Notes under the pieces: model-generated
What the model was told of the DNA's origin: nothing
Database searches by the model: none
What the model saw: the letters and a program-made list of their open reading frames with translations, nothing else
Translations under genes and position numbers: made by a program
Assembly (NCBI GenBank): GCA_039180875.1
Contig: JBCDCY010000010.1
Location: 62,001-126,000, forward strand
Length of the DNA: 64,000 bases
Reading direction: 5' to 3'
From: JBCDCY01 sp039180875
GTDB lineage: Bacteria; Pseudomonadota; Alphaproteobacteria; Rhodobacterales; Rhodobacteraceae
In this document: one piece after another, positions 8,561-17,449 of the stretch
Layout of the letters: each line of letters begins with the position of its first letter
Numbering within the stretch: the stretch's first letter is position 1

Positions 8561-9393
8561 TGGCCCAGGTCGCCCCCGGGGAGGCGCGGAGCCTGCCGCT
8601 CCAGGCCCTGCTCCTCTTGCTGATCGTGCTGTTCTGCGTCTTTCCGTTCTACTGGATGGTGACGACCAGCCTGAAGACGCAGATCGTGGCGCTCGAAAGC
8701 CCGCCGGTCTGGATCTTCGAGCCGACCTTCGCGAACTACCGCGAGGCGCTGTTCGAGGACGGGGTGGCCAGCACCCTCGTCAATTCGCTGATCGTGGCGG
8801 TGGCGACCACGGCGCTTTCCATCGCGCTCGGCTGCCCGGCGGCCTATGCGCTCGCGCGGTTCGAGTTTCGGGGGAAGCGCGACCTTTGGTTCTGGTTCAT
8901 CACCAACCGGATGATCTCGCCCATCGTGCTCGCCCTGCCGTTCTTCCTGATCGTGCGCAATATCGGGCTCGACGACACCCATCTGGCGCTCATTCTGATC
9001 TATCTCACCTTCAACCTGCCGATCGTGATCTGGATCTGCACCGATCAATTCCGCGCCATCCCCTACGACTTGGACGAGGCCGCGGCGTTGGAGGGGGCGT
9101 CGCATTGGCGGATCTTCCGCTCGATCTGCCTGCCGCTCGCCATGCCGGGGGTAGCGGTGAGCGCGATCTTCTCCTTCATATTTTCATGGAATGAACTTAT
9201 GTATGCCCTTCTTTTGACACGCACAAATGCCAAGACTGCACCCGCCATGGCCGTGAGCTTCATGGAGGGCTACAACCTCCCCTACGGCAAGATCATGGCC
9301 ACCTCGACGCTGATCGTCGTGCCGGTGCTGATCTTCGCGCTCATCGCCTCGAAACAGCTCGTCCGCGGTCTGACCATGGGCGCGGTGAAATGA
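8560..9393 (+). CDS. Sugar ABC transporter permease (MalG/UgpE type)
   Basis: The 277-residue inner-membrane protein has an N-terminal helix (LLLLLIVLFCVFPFYWMV), five further helices and the EAA loop 'DLDEAAALEGASHWRIFRSICLP'. Its start overlaps the first permease stop by one base (TGATG) and its stop overlaps the HAD gene start by 4 bp. The short stretch 9181-9240 is unusually A+T rich for the locus and encodes the permease segment FSWNELMYALLLTRTNAK without breaking the frame. Confidence 0.94.
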   Translation: MAQVAPGEARSLPLQALLLLLIVLFCVFPFYWMVTTSLKTQIVALESPPVWIFEPTFANYREALFEDGVASTLVNSLIVAVATTALSIALGCPAAYALARFEFRGKRDLWFWFITNRMISPIVLALPFFLIVRNIGLDDTHLALILIYLTFNLPIVIWICTDQFRAIPYDLDEAAALEGASHWRIFRSICLPLAMPGVAVSAIFSFIFSWNELMYALLLTRTNAKTAPAMAVSFMEGYNLPYGKIMATSTLIVVPVLIFALIASKQLVRGLTMGAVK

Positions 9394-10178
9394 GGCCATT
9401 GGCCGAGTTCGCGGCGACTGACAGGGCGGCGGTCAAGGTGCTGCTCTCCGACATCGACGACACCATGACCCGGGACGGGCGCCTGCCGGCCGCGACCCTC
9501 GCGGCGATGGAGCGGCTGGCCGAGGCGGGTGTCCGCATCGTGCCCGTCACCGGCCGCCCGGCGGGCTGGTGCGACCACATCGCCCGGATGTGGCCGGTGG
9601 ACGCCGTGGTGGGGGAGAACGGTGCCTTTTGGTTCGCCTATGACCGCGGGGCCCGGCGCATGCGGTCCCACTTTGCCAAGCCGGCGGGGGAGCGGGCGGA
9701 GGATCGCGCGCGCCTCACCAACCTTGGCGAGCGCATCTTGGCGGAGGTGCCGGGGACGGCGCTCGCCTCCGACCAATTCTGCCGGGCGGCGGACCTGGCC
9801 ATCGACTTTTGCGAGGACGTGGTGCCGCTCGATGCCCTGGCGGTCGCCCGCATCGTGGCGGCGTTCGAGCGGGCGGGGGCCACGGCCAAGGTCTCCTCGA
9901 TCCACGTGAACGGCTGGTTCGGCAGCTACGACAAACGCTCCATGGCCGCGCATTGCCTGGGGGAGGTCTTCGGCCTCGATCTCGGGGCAGAGAACGCGGC
10001 CTGCGTCTATGCCGGCGACAGCCCGAACGACGCGCCGATGTTCGCGGCCTTCCAACACGGCGTCGGCGTCGCCAATGTCCGGGACTTCGAGATGCCGGCC
10101 TGGCCGGCCTGGGTGACGCAGGGCCGCGCGGCCGACGGCTTCGTGGAGCTGGTGGACGCCCTGCTCGAGGCCCGCTGA
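9390..10178 (+). CDS. HAD-superfamily phosphatase (Cof/sucrose-phosphatase-like)
   Basis: The 262-residue protein carries HAD motif I as LLSDIDDTMT (nucleophile D near residue 22 and acid D two residues on). Motif II is VPVTGRPAGW, and motifs III/IV appear around 'KRSMAAHC' and 'VYAGDSPNDAPMF'. This arrangement (C2B cap, GDSxND) marks phosphatases acting on sugar phosphates. Start and stop both overlap their neighbours (ATGA and TGATG), so it is translationally coupled inside the transport/catabolic operon. It probably dephosphorylates an intermediate of the pathway. The substrate is unknown. Confidence 0.9.
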   Translation: MRPLAEFAATDRAAVKVLLSDIDDTMTRDGRLPAATLAAMERLAEAGVRIVPVTGRPAGWCDHIARMWPVDAVVGENGAFWFAYDRGARRMRSHFAKPAGERAEDRARLTNLGERILAEVPGTALASDQFCRAADLAIDFCEDVVPLDALAVARIVAAFERAGATAKVSSIHVNGWFGSYDKRSMAAHCLGEVFGLDLGAENAACVYAGDSPNDAPMFAAFQHGVGVANVRDFEMPAWPAWVTQGRAADGFVELVDALLEAR

Positions 10179-11149
10179 TGGCCCGCACCCCGAAGACGCT
10201 GCAACTGGATGAGGAGGAGCGCTTCCTCGCCCGGGTCGCCTGGGCCTGCGAGATCGAGGGGATCACCCAGGCGGAGGCCGCCTCGCGCTTCGGCGTCACC
10301 CGCCTCCGCGTCAATCGCGCCTTGGGGGAGGCGCGGCGGCGCGGGATCGTGCGGGTGACCATCAACTCCCCCTTCGCCTCCTGCGCCGATGCTGAGGCGC
10401 GGCTGAAGGCCGCCTTCGGCCTCAGCGCTGCCTACGTCGCGCCCACCCCCGGCGATCCGCGGGACGTGCAGACCATCGTCGGCACCGCCCTCGGCCATCA
10501 TCTCGGCTGGGTGCTGGACGATCCCGCGGTCCGGCTTTTCGGCATGTCCTGGGGCAACACGCTGAACCTCGCCACACGCTACATGTCGCCGCTCGACCGG
10601 CCGGAGCTGGAGATCGTCTCGGTGATGGGCGGGCTCTCCCGCGGGTCGGACCTCAACAGCTACGAGATCACCACGCGGCTCGCGACGCTCTGCAATGCGC
10701 GCCACAGCTATTTCACCGCGCCGCTCTACTCGGGCTCGGCGGAGAGCCAGCGCACACTGGTGCGCCAGGACGTGATCCACGAGGTGCTGGAGAAGATCCG
10801 CAGCGCAGATGCCCTGACCATGGCCGCGGGCGATATGTCGGCTCGTTCTCTTTTGGTTCGTGACGGGCTGCCAGGCGACACCACCCTGGCCGATCTGACC
10901 GCCCGGGGCGCGGTGGGCGACATCCTCGGCTATTTCCTGGACGCCAAGGGCCAGGTGATCGACCATCCGATCAACAGCCGCCTGATCGGCATCGAGATCG
11001 ACGACCTGCACGCCATCCCGAACGTCATCCTGGCCGCCGGCGGGGCGCACAAGGTGCCGATCCTGAAGGCGATTCTTACCCGGGGGGTCATTGACACCAT
11101 GGTGACAGACGAAGCGACGGCGGCCGCACTTTACGAGGGGGTGGCATGA
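10178..11149 (+). CDS. SorC/DeoR-type sugar-binding transcriptional regulator
   Basis: The 323-residue regulator has an N-terminal winged helix-turn-helix (residues ~12-60, 'GITQAEAASRFGVTRLRVNRALGEARRRGIV'). The large C-terminal sugar-phosphate-binding domain of the SorC family follows, with landmarks 'FGMSWGNTLNLA', 'VSVMGGLSRG', 'ARSLLVRDGL' and 'AAGGAHKVPILKAIL'. It is inside the operon it is likely to control, overlapping the HAD gene by one base and the kinase gene by 4 bp. It probably binds the inverted repeat at 6161-6188 and responds to a phosphorylated intermediate. That pairing is inferred. Confidence 0.92.
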   Translation: MARTPKTLQLDEEERFLARVAWACEIEGITQAEAASRFGVTRLRVNRALGEARRRGIVRVTINSPFASCADAEARLKAAFGLSAAYVAPTPGDPRDVQTIVGTALGHHLGWVLDDPAVRLFGMSWGNTLNLATRYMSPLDRPELEIVSVMGGLSRGSDLNSYEITTRLATLCNARHSYFTAPLYSGSAESQRTLVRQDVIHEVLEKIRSADALTMAAGDMSARSLLVRDGLPGDTTLADLTARGAVGDILGYFLDAKGQVIDHPINSRLIGIEIDDLHAIPNVILAAGGAHKVPILKAILTRGVIDTMVTDEATAAALYEGVA

Positions 11150-12612
11150 GCATCTGGGCCGGCATCGACATCGGCACCTCGGGCGTGAAGGTCGCCCTGT
11201 TCGACAATGGAGAGGCGATGGTGGCGGAGGCCTCCGTCCGGCTCGAGGTCTCGCGCCCCGAACCGGGATGGAGCGAGCAGCACCCCGATATCTGGTGGCA
11301 GGCGGTGCTGGCGGCCTTCGACCGGCTGGCGGCGGATCATCCCGCCCACCTAGCGGCCCTCGGCGGCATCGGCCTGTCGGGACAGATGCTCGGCACCGTG
11401 CTGGTGGACGAGGCCGGCCAGCCGGTGGGCGACACGATCCTCTGGAACGATCAGCGCGCGGTGGCGGAGTGCGCCGAACTGGCCGGTGCGGCACCCGAGA
11501 TGATGCGCCGCGGCCTCGGCGCCCCGGATCCGGGCTTCGGCGCGCCCAAGCTCCTCTGGCTGCAGCGCAACCGGCCGGAGGAGGTGGCGCGAGTCGCCAT
11601 GCTGCTCCTGCCCAAGGACTATGTGCGCCTGCGCCTGACCGGCGAAACCGCGACGGAGCCGAGCGATGCCGTCGGTCTCCTCCTGATGGACCGGGCAACG
11701 CGGCAATGGGATCCGGCGTTCTGTGCGGCGGTCGACTGGCCGATGGAGAAGCTGCCGCCGGTCGTCGGCTCGTGGGAGGCCGCCGGCAGTCTGAGCGCCG
11801 ACCTGACCCGCCGCTGGGGCACGCCGGCCGACGTGCCGGTCGCGGCGGGGGCGGGGGACAACGCGGCGGCTGCCATTGGCGTGGGCGCGGCGACCGCGGG
11901 ATCGGCCATGGTCACCATCGGCACCTCGGCCGTCGTCTGCGGCGTCGACGCCGGTGACCACCCGGCGCCGGAGCGGGCGGTGCTGACGACCGCCCACGCG
12001 GCGCCCGACCTCTTCCTCTCCATGGGCGTGGTGATGAGCGCCACGGCCTCCCTCGACTGGCTCGGGCGGATCACCGGGGTGGAGGTGCCGGCGCTGGTGG
12101 CTTTGGCGGACGAGGCCTTTGCGAGCGGCGCCTGGCGGGCGGCGCCGGTGATGCGCCCCTCCTTTTCCGGCATCCGCACGCCGCACAACCGGCCCGATGT
12201 GGGCGGCATCATCGACGGATTAACCCATCAGTCGGATCGCGGGCTGCTTGCCTATTCCTTGCTCGAGGGCGTGGCCTTCCAGATCGCCGAGTGCGCCGAT
12301 GCGCAGCGCGAGGCCGGCGTCAGCTTCACGGCGGCGAGCCTGGTGGGTGGCGGGGCGCGCAGCCCGCTTTGGGGCCAGCTTGTCGCGACGCTGATGGACC
12401 TGCCGCTCGACGTACCGGCCGACGCCGCACTCGGCGCCAATCTAGGCGCCGCCCGGCTGGGTCGCGTGGCCGCGACCGGAGAACTCGCCCGCCTCGCCGC
12501 GCCGGTGCCGATCGCGCGGACCGACGCGCCCGTGGCAGGGGCCGCCACGGCGCTTCGCACCCGCTACGAAGACTACAAGGCCCTGGCGCTCACCCCCTAC
12601 CGCCGCGCCTGA
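11146..12612 (+). CDS. FGGY-family carbohydrate kinase (xylulokinase-like)
   Basis: The 488-residue protein begins with the ASKHA phosphate-1 motif 'GIDIGTSGVKVALFD' and follows the XylB pattern: 'PGWSEQHPDIWW', 'GLSGQMLGTVLVD', 'ILWNDQRA', 'PKLLWLQRNRPEE', 'LPKDYVRLRLTGE', 'GAGDNAAAAIGVGA', 'GVAFQIAE' and 'GGGARSPLWGQLVATLM'. Length matches xylulokinases. The start overlaps the regulator stop by 4 bp. It is the last gene of the plus-strand operon and should phosphorylate the ketose or polyol brought in by the transporter. The family is promiscuous, so D-xylulose itself is only one option. Confidence 0.92.
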   Translation: MSIWAGIDIGTSGVKVALFDNGEAMVAEASVRLEVSRPEPGWSEQHPDIWWQAVLAAFDRLAADHPAHLAALGGIGLSGQMLGTVLVDEAGQPVGDTILWNDQRAVAECAELAGAAPEMMRRGLGAPDPGFGAPKLLWLQRNRPEEVARVAMLLLPKDYVRLRLTGETATEPSDAVGLLLMDRATRQWDPAFCAAVDWPMEKLPPVVGSWEAAGSLSADLTRRWGTPADVPVAAGAGDNAAAAIGVGAATAGSAMVTIGTSAVVCGVDAGDHPAPERAVLTTAHAAPDLFLSMGVVMSATASLDWLGRITGVEVPALVALADEAFASGAWRAAPVMRPSFSGIRTPHNRPDVGGIIDGLTHQSDRGLLAYSLLEGVAFQIAECADAQREAGVSFTAASLVGGGARSPLWGQLVATLMDLPLDVPADAALGANLGAARLGRVAATGELARLAAPVPIARTDAPVAGAATALRTRYEDYKALALTPYRRA

Positions 12613-12632
12613 GCGGGCCTGCGCGAGAGCCG

Positions 12633-13586
12633 CTATCCTTCCGCGACCACGGGGCGGGGGATCGTGGTGGTGTCGATGCGGTACTTCGCCGGCGTGACGC
12701 CGACCAGGCGGCGGAAGACGGCGGTCATGTGCGACTGGCTGGAGAAGCCGCAGCGAAACGCCACCTCGGCCAGGGAGAGATCGGTGTCGCTCAATAGCTG
12801 CCGGCTCCGCTCGACCCGGCGGTCGAGCACGTAGCGGTGCGGCGTCGTCCCGGTCGCGGCCTTGAAGACCCGCACGAAGTGATGGGGGCTCACGCCGGCC
12901 TCTGCCGCGATGGCGCCGAGGGACAGGTCATCGCCCATATTCTCTTCGACATAGTCCTGCGCCCGGGCCACGGCGGAGGAACCGAGGGCCGCCCCCGCCG
13001 TTTCCCGCGCATCGGAGAGCGAGGAGAAGTCGGTGATCAGCCGCCCGGCCACCGCGTCGGCCACGCTTTCCAACAGCAGACGCGAACGGGCGACGCCCCA
13101 CGAGAGCTCTGCCGCGAGCAGCATCAGCGTATCGCGCACCGTCGGGTCGTTCACACCGTGCACATCGCGCAACTCGACCCCTGTCGTGATGGCGTCAATG
13201 CCGTTGCGGGCCTTCTCGCGCAGCAGATGCTCCGGCAAGAACAGCTTGATCGACCGGAAGCTCGCGCCGGAGGCGACGCGCCAGCGGCCCTCATGCTCCG
13301 GCGTCAAGACGCTGAAGGTGCCGGTCGAGGCGCCGTGACCGCGATGCTGTTGACCGCCGTGCTTGACGACGGGATCCGGCATCGAGAGGGGCAGCACGAC
13401 GACGTAGACCGGGGGAGGTGCATGGCGCGACTCCCGAAAGGTCGTCTGGGTCGTGATGGCCGCGACATCGGCCTTGGGAGAGAACGCCATGCCCATCGGG
13501 CGCGCGCATCCGAGGTTCAGGATGTGCTGCACGCCGGCCGCAGCGAAGCTTTCTGGTCGTTCGGTCGTAGGCGTTTTCTCTGCCAA
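12633..13586 (-). CDS. AraC-family transcriptional regulator
   Basis: The 317-residue protein has an N-terminal cupin-like sensing half and a C-terminal double HTH (residues ~210-305). It reads 'DYVEENMGDDLSLGAIAAEAGVSPHHFVRVFKAATGTTPHRYVLDRRVERSRQLL', then 'SLAEVAFRCGFSSQSHMTAVFRRLVGVTPAKYR', a full match to AraC/XylS domains. It converges on the kinase gene with 20 bp between stops. The upstream gap of about 480 bp and the divergent peroxiredoxin-like gene suggest a possible target, but no operator is evident. Confidence 0.93.
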   Translation of the reverse strand: MAEKTPTTERPESFAAAGVQHILNLGCARPMGMAFSPKADVAAITTQTTFRESRHAPPPVYVVVLPLSMPDPVVKHGGQQHRGHGASTGTFSVLTPEHEGRWRVASGASFRSIKLFLPEHLLREKARNGIDAITTGVELRDVHGVNDPTVRDTLMLLAAELSWGVARSRLLLESVADAVAGRLITDFSSLSDARETAGAALGSSAVARAQDYVEENMGDDLSLGAIAAEAGVSPHHFVRVFKAATGTTPHRYVLDRRVERSRQLLSDTDLSLAEVAFRCGFSSQSHMTAVFRRLVGVTPAKYRIDTTTIPRPVVAEG

Positions 13587-14064
13587 CTAGGTCCCCATGC
13601 GGATGCGCTTTGGCTCCGCGGTCATCGGTTGTCTTCTGTGCGCTGGCCAACCCGGCCTGGGCGCGCGGCCCTTACCTGCCCGTCGGCGACGTCTGGAGAT
13701 CGGGCCGGCTTCTTTGCGATCGCGCCATAATCGGCCGCGCCGCACTCGGCCCGAAGGCCCGCGCCGTACAATCCTCAAGCTCTAGCCGATTGCGAGAAAA
13801 AGTCGTTGCGACACGTAAACGTTTCACTCTGCGATCCGTCAACGGGTCTGAGTTCCGCTATGTGAAAACGCGGGCGAATGACGCACAAAGTTGCCGTTGG
13901 GGAAAGCGAGTCCGTTAAGCTCCTCAAGTAGTTAAGGTTTCGCGAACGACAGGCGCCAAACTACGAGATCTTGGACGGGTTTGCCCCGTGGTCGGGGCTC
14001 GGGTCGGGCGCAAATCTCCCGTATCGGAGCCCGCATCTTCCAGCCTGTAGAAATGGAGAGATCA
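13587..14064. other. Gene-poor intergenic stretch between AraC regulator and peroxiredoxin-like gene
   Basis: Small open frames on the plus strand (13597-13785 and 13610-13918) overlap each other and show no recognisable domain, so I do not call them. The part from about 13780 is less G+C rich. It holds two direct GTTAAG hexamers 17 bp apart (13914-13919 and 13931-13936). It probably contains the divergent promoters of the two flanking genes. Confidence 0.5.
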
Positions 14065-14601
14065 ATGAACGTCCCCACCGTCGCCCCGAGAGAGCGTTTT
14101 CCCGCCGCCGCGCCGATCCCGGCGCTGTCCTTCCCGCTGGTCGGCGGCGGCGATGCAAGCATCGGCGGTGCGCGGGACCGCTGGACGCTGCTGGTGGTCT
14201 ATCGCGGCCGGCATTGTCCGAAGTGCAAGACCTACCTCGACAAGCTCGAGGCGATGCAGGCGGAGTGGGAGGCGGCGGGCTTCGACATCCTCACCGTCTC
14301 CGCCGATCCGGCCGACCGGGCCGAGGCGGACGTGCAGGAGTTCGGTTGGACCTTCCCGGTCGCCCACTCGATGGCCGAGCGGGATATGCGGGCGCTCGGC
14401 CTCTACGTCTCCGATCCCCTGAGCCCGGAGGAGACCGACAGGCGTTTCGCCGAGCCCGGTATCTTCTGCATTCGCCCGGACGGGCGGGCGCAGATCGTGG
14501 CGATCTCGAACGGCCCGGCTGCCCGCCCGGATCTGGCGGATCTGCTGGCCGGCATGAAGTTCACCATCGAGACGGGGCGGGAGCCGCGCGGCCAGGTCTA
14601 G
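14065..14601 (+). CDS. Peroxiredoxin-like (AhpC/TSA, redoxin-fold) protein
   Basis: The 178-residue thioredoxin-fold protein reads 'WTLLVVYRGRHCPKCKTYLDKL', which places C51 and C54 as a CxxC pair where classical peroxiredoxins have a single peroxidatic Cys. Other marks are 'FDILTVSADPADRAEADVQEFGWTFPVAHSM' and 'PGIFCIRPDGRAQI'. These fit the AhpC/TSA-type redoxin group of uncertain substrate. I use the ATG at 14065, preceded by GGAGAG, rather than the longer frame from 13981, which adds a low-complexity leader. Cytoplasmic. Its stop overlaps the convergent quinone reductase stop. Confidence 0.85.
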   Translation: MNVPTVAPRERFPAAAPIPALSFPLVGGGDASIGGARDRWTLLVVYRGRHCPKCKTYLDKLEAMQAEWEAAGFDILTVSADPADRAEADVQEFGWTFPVAHSMAERDMRALGLYVSDPLSPEETDRRFAEPGIFCIRPDGRAQIVAISNGPAARPDLADLLAGMKFTIETGREPRGQV

Positions 14602-15596
14602 GCGCAGTCCAGCACGACGTTGCCGACGGTGGCGCCCGCCTCCACCGCGAGATGCGCCTCGGCGATCCGGTCGAGCGGGAAATGCGTGCCGACCGCAGCG
14701 TTTAGAGCGCCCGCGGCGGAGAGCCGGGCGATCTCGGCCTCGCCCTGGCGGCGCGCCTCCTCCGGCAGGTTGAAGCCCTGGACGAAGCGGACGTTCAGGC
14801 CCTTGAAGGCGAGGGCGTAGTAGGGCAGCCGCGGCTCGGGCTCCGAGGTCGAGGAATAGGCGGCGATCCAGCCGTTGGGCTTCAGCACCGCGATGTCGGT
14901 GGCGAGGTTGGCGGCGAAGTCCACCTCGATCACCCGGTCGACGCCGGCGCCGTCCGTCGCTTCCAGAACGGCCGCCGCGATGTCGGTGTGGCGGTCGAGC
15001 ACGACCTCCGCCCCGGCCTCGCGCGCATGGGCCCGGCGCGCCTCGGTTCCCGCCGTGCCGATCACCCGGGCGCCGCCCGCGACGGCGAACTGCACGGCAA
15101 AGTGGCCGACCGCGCCGCCGGCGCCCTGGATCAGGATGGTCTGGCCCGCCACCGGCCCGTCGGCGAGGACGGCGCGGTGGGCCGTCATGGCCGGGATGCC
15201 GAGGCAGGCGCCGGCGGCGAAGTCCAACGCCTCGGGCAGCGGCACCGCCTGGGGGGCGGGCAGGGCGACGTACTCCGCCGCCGTGCCGTGGGCGCGGCCC
15301 GGCCCCTCGTATCCGCCTTGCGCGTTCCAGAGCCACACGCGCTCACCGACCCGCGTTGCCGCGACGCCCTCCCCCACAGCCTCGATCACCCCCGCGCCGT
15401 CGGAGTGGGGCACGACCAGATCGTGCTGCATCGTGAGGCCCTGCCAGCCGGCCCGGCGCTTGACGTCGGCCGGGTTGATGCCGGAGGCGTGGACGCGGAC
15501 CAGCACTTCCCCCGGACCGGGCGCCGGCGTCGGCAGATCGCCCACCTCCAGCACCTCGGCTGCCGGGCCGGTGCGGCGGTAGAAGGCGGCGCGCAT
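14598..15596 (-). CDS. Zinc-independent alcohol dehydrogenase / NADPH:quinone reductase
   Basis: The 332-residue protein is a medium-chain dehydrogenase/reductase. It has an N-terminal GroES-like half ('GPGEVLVRVHASGINPADVKRRAGW') and a Rossmann half beginning 'ILIQGAGGAVGHFAVQFAVAGGARVIGTAG', near residues 150-180. The structural-zinc cysteine cluster and catalytic zinc ligands of classical alcohol dehydrogenases are absent, as in quinone oxidoreductases. It probably reduces quinones or related carbonyls with NADPH. The 3' end overlaps the peroxiredoxin-like gene by 4 bp in convergent orientation. Confidence 0.9.
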   Translation of the reverse strand: MRAAFYRRTGPAAEVLEVGDLPTPAPGPGEVLVRVHASGINPADVKRRAGWQGLTMQHDLVVPHSDGAGVIEAVGEGVAATRVGERVWLWNAQGGYEGPGRAHGTAAEYVALPAPQAVPLPEALDFAAGACLGIPAMTAHRAVLADGPVAGQTILIQGAGGAVGHFAVQFAVAGGARVIGTAGTEARRAHAREAGAEVVLDRHTDIAAAVLEATDGAGVDRVIEVDFAANLATDIAVLKPNGWIAAYSSTSEPEPRLPYYALAFKGLNVRFVQGFNLPEEARRQGEAEIARLSAAGALNAAVGTHFPLDRIAEAHLAVEAGATVGNVVLDCA

Positions 15597-15601
15597 GGCG
15601 C

Positions 15602-17332
15602 CTAGCCCGTCATCAGCTCCACATGGCGGACCGCCTGGCCGAGCGCTGCGACGAGGCGGTTCTGGCCGCGCACGAGCTGGGTCTGGGCAAACCCCAGATT
15701 GCCCGTCCGCTCATGGTAGTCCAGATCGCCGGCGGCCGAGAGCGTCGGCAGCGGCGGCACCGTCAGCGCCGGATCGTGGCGAAAGCGCGCTTCCCGCGTG
15801 AAGTTGATCGGCACCAGGATCCGGGCGAGGTCCTGGATCACCTGGTTCGCGGTCCCCGCCGGCACCGCGCCGCTTTCCACCTTGCCGTAGAAGCCGTCCA
15901 GCGCGTCCTTCAAGGCCGCCACGGCGTCCTTCGAGGCACCAAGGTCGAAGCGGTCGCCGGCCTTCTGCTGGTAGCCTGCCACGGTGTTGGCGAACTCCGC
16001 CGCGGTCTTGCGCCAGTCGAAGGGCAGGATATCGGCATTGGCGTTGCGCATCACGGCGAGCGCGTAGATCTTGATGTCGCGGAGCAGGTTGTCCCGGTCC
16101 GCGATCTCCAGCGTGTCGTTCTCTGTATGCCAGGCGATGTTGCCGCCGCAGCCGCCGACGGCGTAGTAGCCCTTCTCCTCTCTGAGCGCGACCGGCATGG
16201 TCGAGGAGAGCATGAAGTAGGACGAGATGCCGATGTTGTTGAAGGAGTAGTCGCCCGCCCGATGCGGCCGCTCCGCCGCCACGGTCTTGCCGGCGACCGC
16301 CTGCACGACGTCTTCGACGAAGCCCTCGGCCTCCGTCATCACTGAGAGGTTGATGAACTCCGAGGCCCAGCGGCAGCCCGGGCTGTCGCAGTTCACCTGA
16401 GCGACGCAGTTGGCGTCGAGATCCAGGGCGAAGCGGTCGGCGAACCAGGTGGAGCCGGCATAGCGACCGGTGGAGTGCCCCGGCCACCAGGCGATGCGGA
16501 CGGAGCGCTTCAGCTTGTCCTTGTGGGCCCAGAGGATGCGCGCGACCTCGAGCATTGTGGCGTCGCCGGTGGCGTTGTCGCCGACGCCCACGTCCCAGGA
16601 ATCGAGATGGCCGTGCAGGAAGACGTATTTCTCCGGCTCCTCCGTGCCTTCGATCCAGACCTCGGGCAGTTTGGAGCTGAACCAGCCCTCCTCCATCTCC
16701 GTGAAGAGGGTGACGGAGCCGCCCTGGTTGGCGAGCTCGATCAGCTTCTGGCCGTCGGGCTGGTTGACGGCGACCGAGACGACGCCGGGCTTTCGCGGCA
16801 GATCGTCGAGGTCGGGCGTGCCCCAGATCGTGGTGCAGATGCCCCAGTGGATGTCGATGCCCGGATTGATGCCGATCACGCCGATCGCTCCCAGATCCTC
16901 GAACTGGCTGATCATGCCGGGGGAGGCGAAGCCTTCCGAGATCACGATCTTGCCGCGCACCCGCTCGGCGACGGAGGCCGGGTCGCCCACCTTCTTGTCG
17001 AAGATGTTGTCGATCGAATCGGCCTGGTTGGCGCCCACATAAATCAGCTCCCCCGTCACGCCGCCGCGCGCGTCAAGGGAGTAGGCCGGGGGCTTGGCGC
17101 GAAAGGTCTCGCCCCCCGCCTCGACCCGGGCGAGGCCGGGGAGCGAGAGGTAGAGGTCGGGCTCGTGCACCGTCACCTCGACCCCGTGCTTCTGGAGCCG
17201 CTCCACCACCTCGTCCATGCCGCGGTTCACGTCAGTCGGATGCTCGCGCTTGTAGGTCGCGAAGCTTTCCACCAGGGCCCAGGGCTCGTCGAGGCTGGCT
17301 TCGGCCAGTACCGCTTTTTCATGCTCGGTCAT
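15602..17332 (-). CDS. M28-family metallopeptidase with protease-associated domain
   Basis: The 576-residue protein has an M28 aminopeptidase/glutamate-carboxypeptidase-like core with a PA-type insertion (residues ~90-210, including 'GKIVISEGFASPG'). The zinc site is visible as FLHGHLDSWDVGVGDNATGD (His and Asp ligands), then 'NCDSPGCRW', and the C-terminal 'NIAWHTENDTLE' His. No signal peptide is seen, so a cytoplasmic role is likely, perhaps on peptides or N-acyl amino acids imported by the adjacent Dpp-type system. The promoter region (17389-17425) carries two operator-like repeats attributed to the neighbouring IclR protein. Confidence 0.88.
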   Translation of the reverse strand: MTEHEKAVLAEASLDEPWALVESFATYKREHPTDVNRGMDEVVERLQKHGVEVTVHEPDLYLSLPGLARVEAGGETFRAKPPAYSLDARGGVTGELIYVGANQADSIDNIFDKKVGDPASVAERVRGKIVISEGFASPGMISQFEDLGAIGVIGINPGIDIHWGICTTIWGTPDLDDLPRKPGVVSVAVNQPDGQKLIELANQGGSVTLFTEMEEGWFSSKLPEVWIEGTEEPEKYVFLHGHLDSWDVGVGDNATGDATMLEVARILWAHKDKLKRSVRIAWWPGHSTGRYAGSTWFADRFALDLDANCVAQVNCDSPGCRWASEFINLSVMTEAEGFVEDVVQAVAGKTVAAERPHRAGDYSFNNIGISSYFMLSSTMPVALREEKGYYAVGGCGGNIAWHTENDTLEIADRDNLLRDIKIYALAVMRNANADILPFDWRKTAAEFANTVAGYQQKAGDRFDLGASKDAVAALKDALDGFYGKVESGAVPAGTANQVIQDLARILVPINFTREARFRHDPALTVPPLPTLSAAGDLDYHERTGNLGFAQTQLVRGQNRLVAALGQAVRHVELMTG

Positions 17333-17388
17333 GGGGGCTCTCCTTCCCTGGCGCGGGCCCTGGCGCGGGGCGCAGGGCCCTTGTTCTT

Positions 17389-17425
17389 GTTTCGATCAAT
17401 GAAACAAGGTTTCGATTTGTGAAAA
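17389..17425. promoter_or_regulatory. Two tandem IclR-type operator-like repeats upstream of the M28 peptidase
   Basis: GTTTCGATCAATGAAAC (17389-17405) and GTTTCGATTTGTGAAAA (17409-17425) are 17-bp near-palindromes of the form GTTTY-N7-GAAAM, with starts 20 bp apart (about two helical turns). They lie 57-93 bp upstream of the M28 peptidase start. A third copy occurs upstream of the racemase/transport genes, on the other side of the IclR gene. IclR regulators commonly bind such short palindromes. Confidence 0.7.
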
Positions 17426-17449
17426 ATGTAGCAGCCACGCGGCCTTGGC

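Noticed and set aside
13597..13918. Small secreted protein upstream of the peroxiredoxin-like gene
   Set aside because: Signal-like hydrophobic residues fall in two different frames and neither continues into a recognisable domain.
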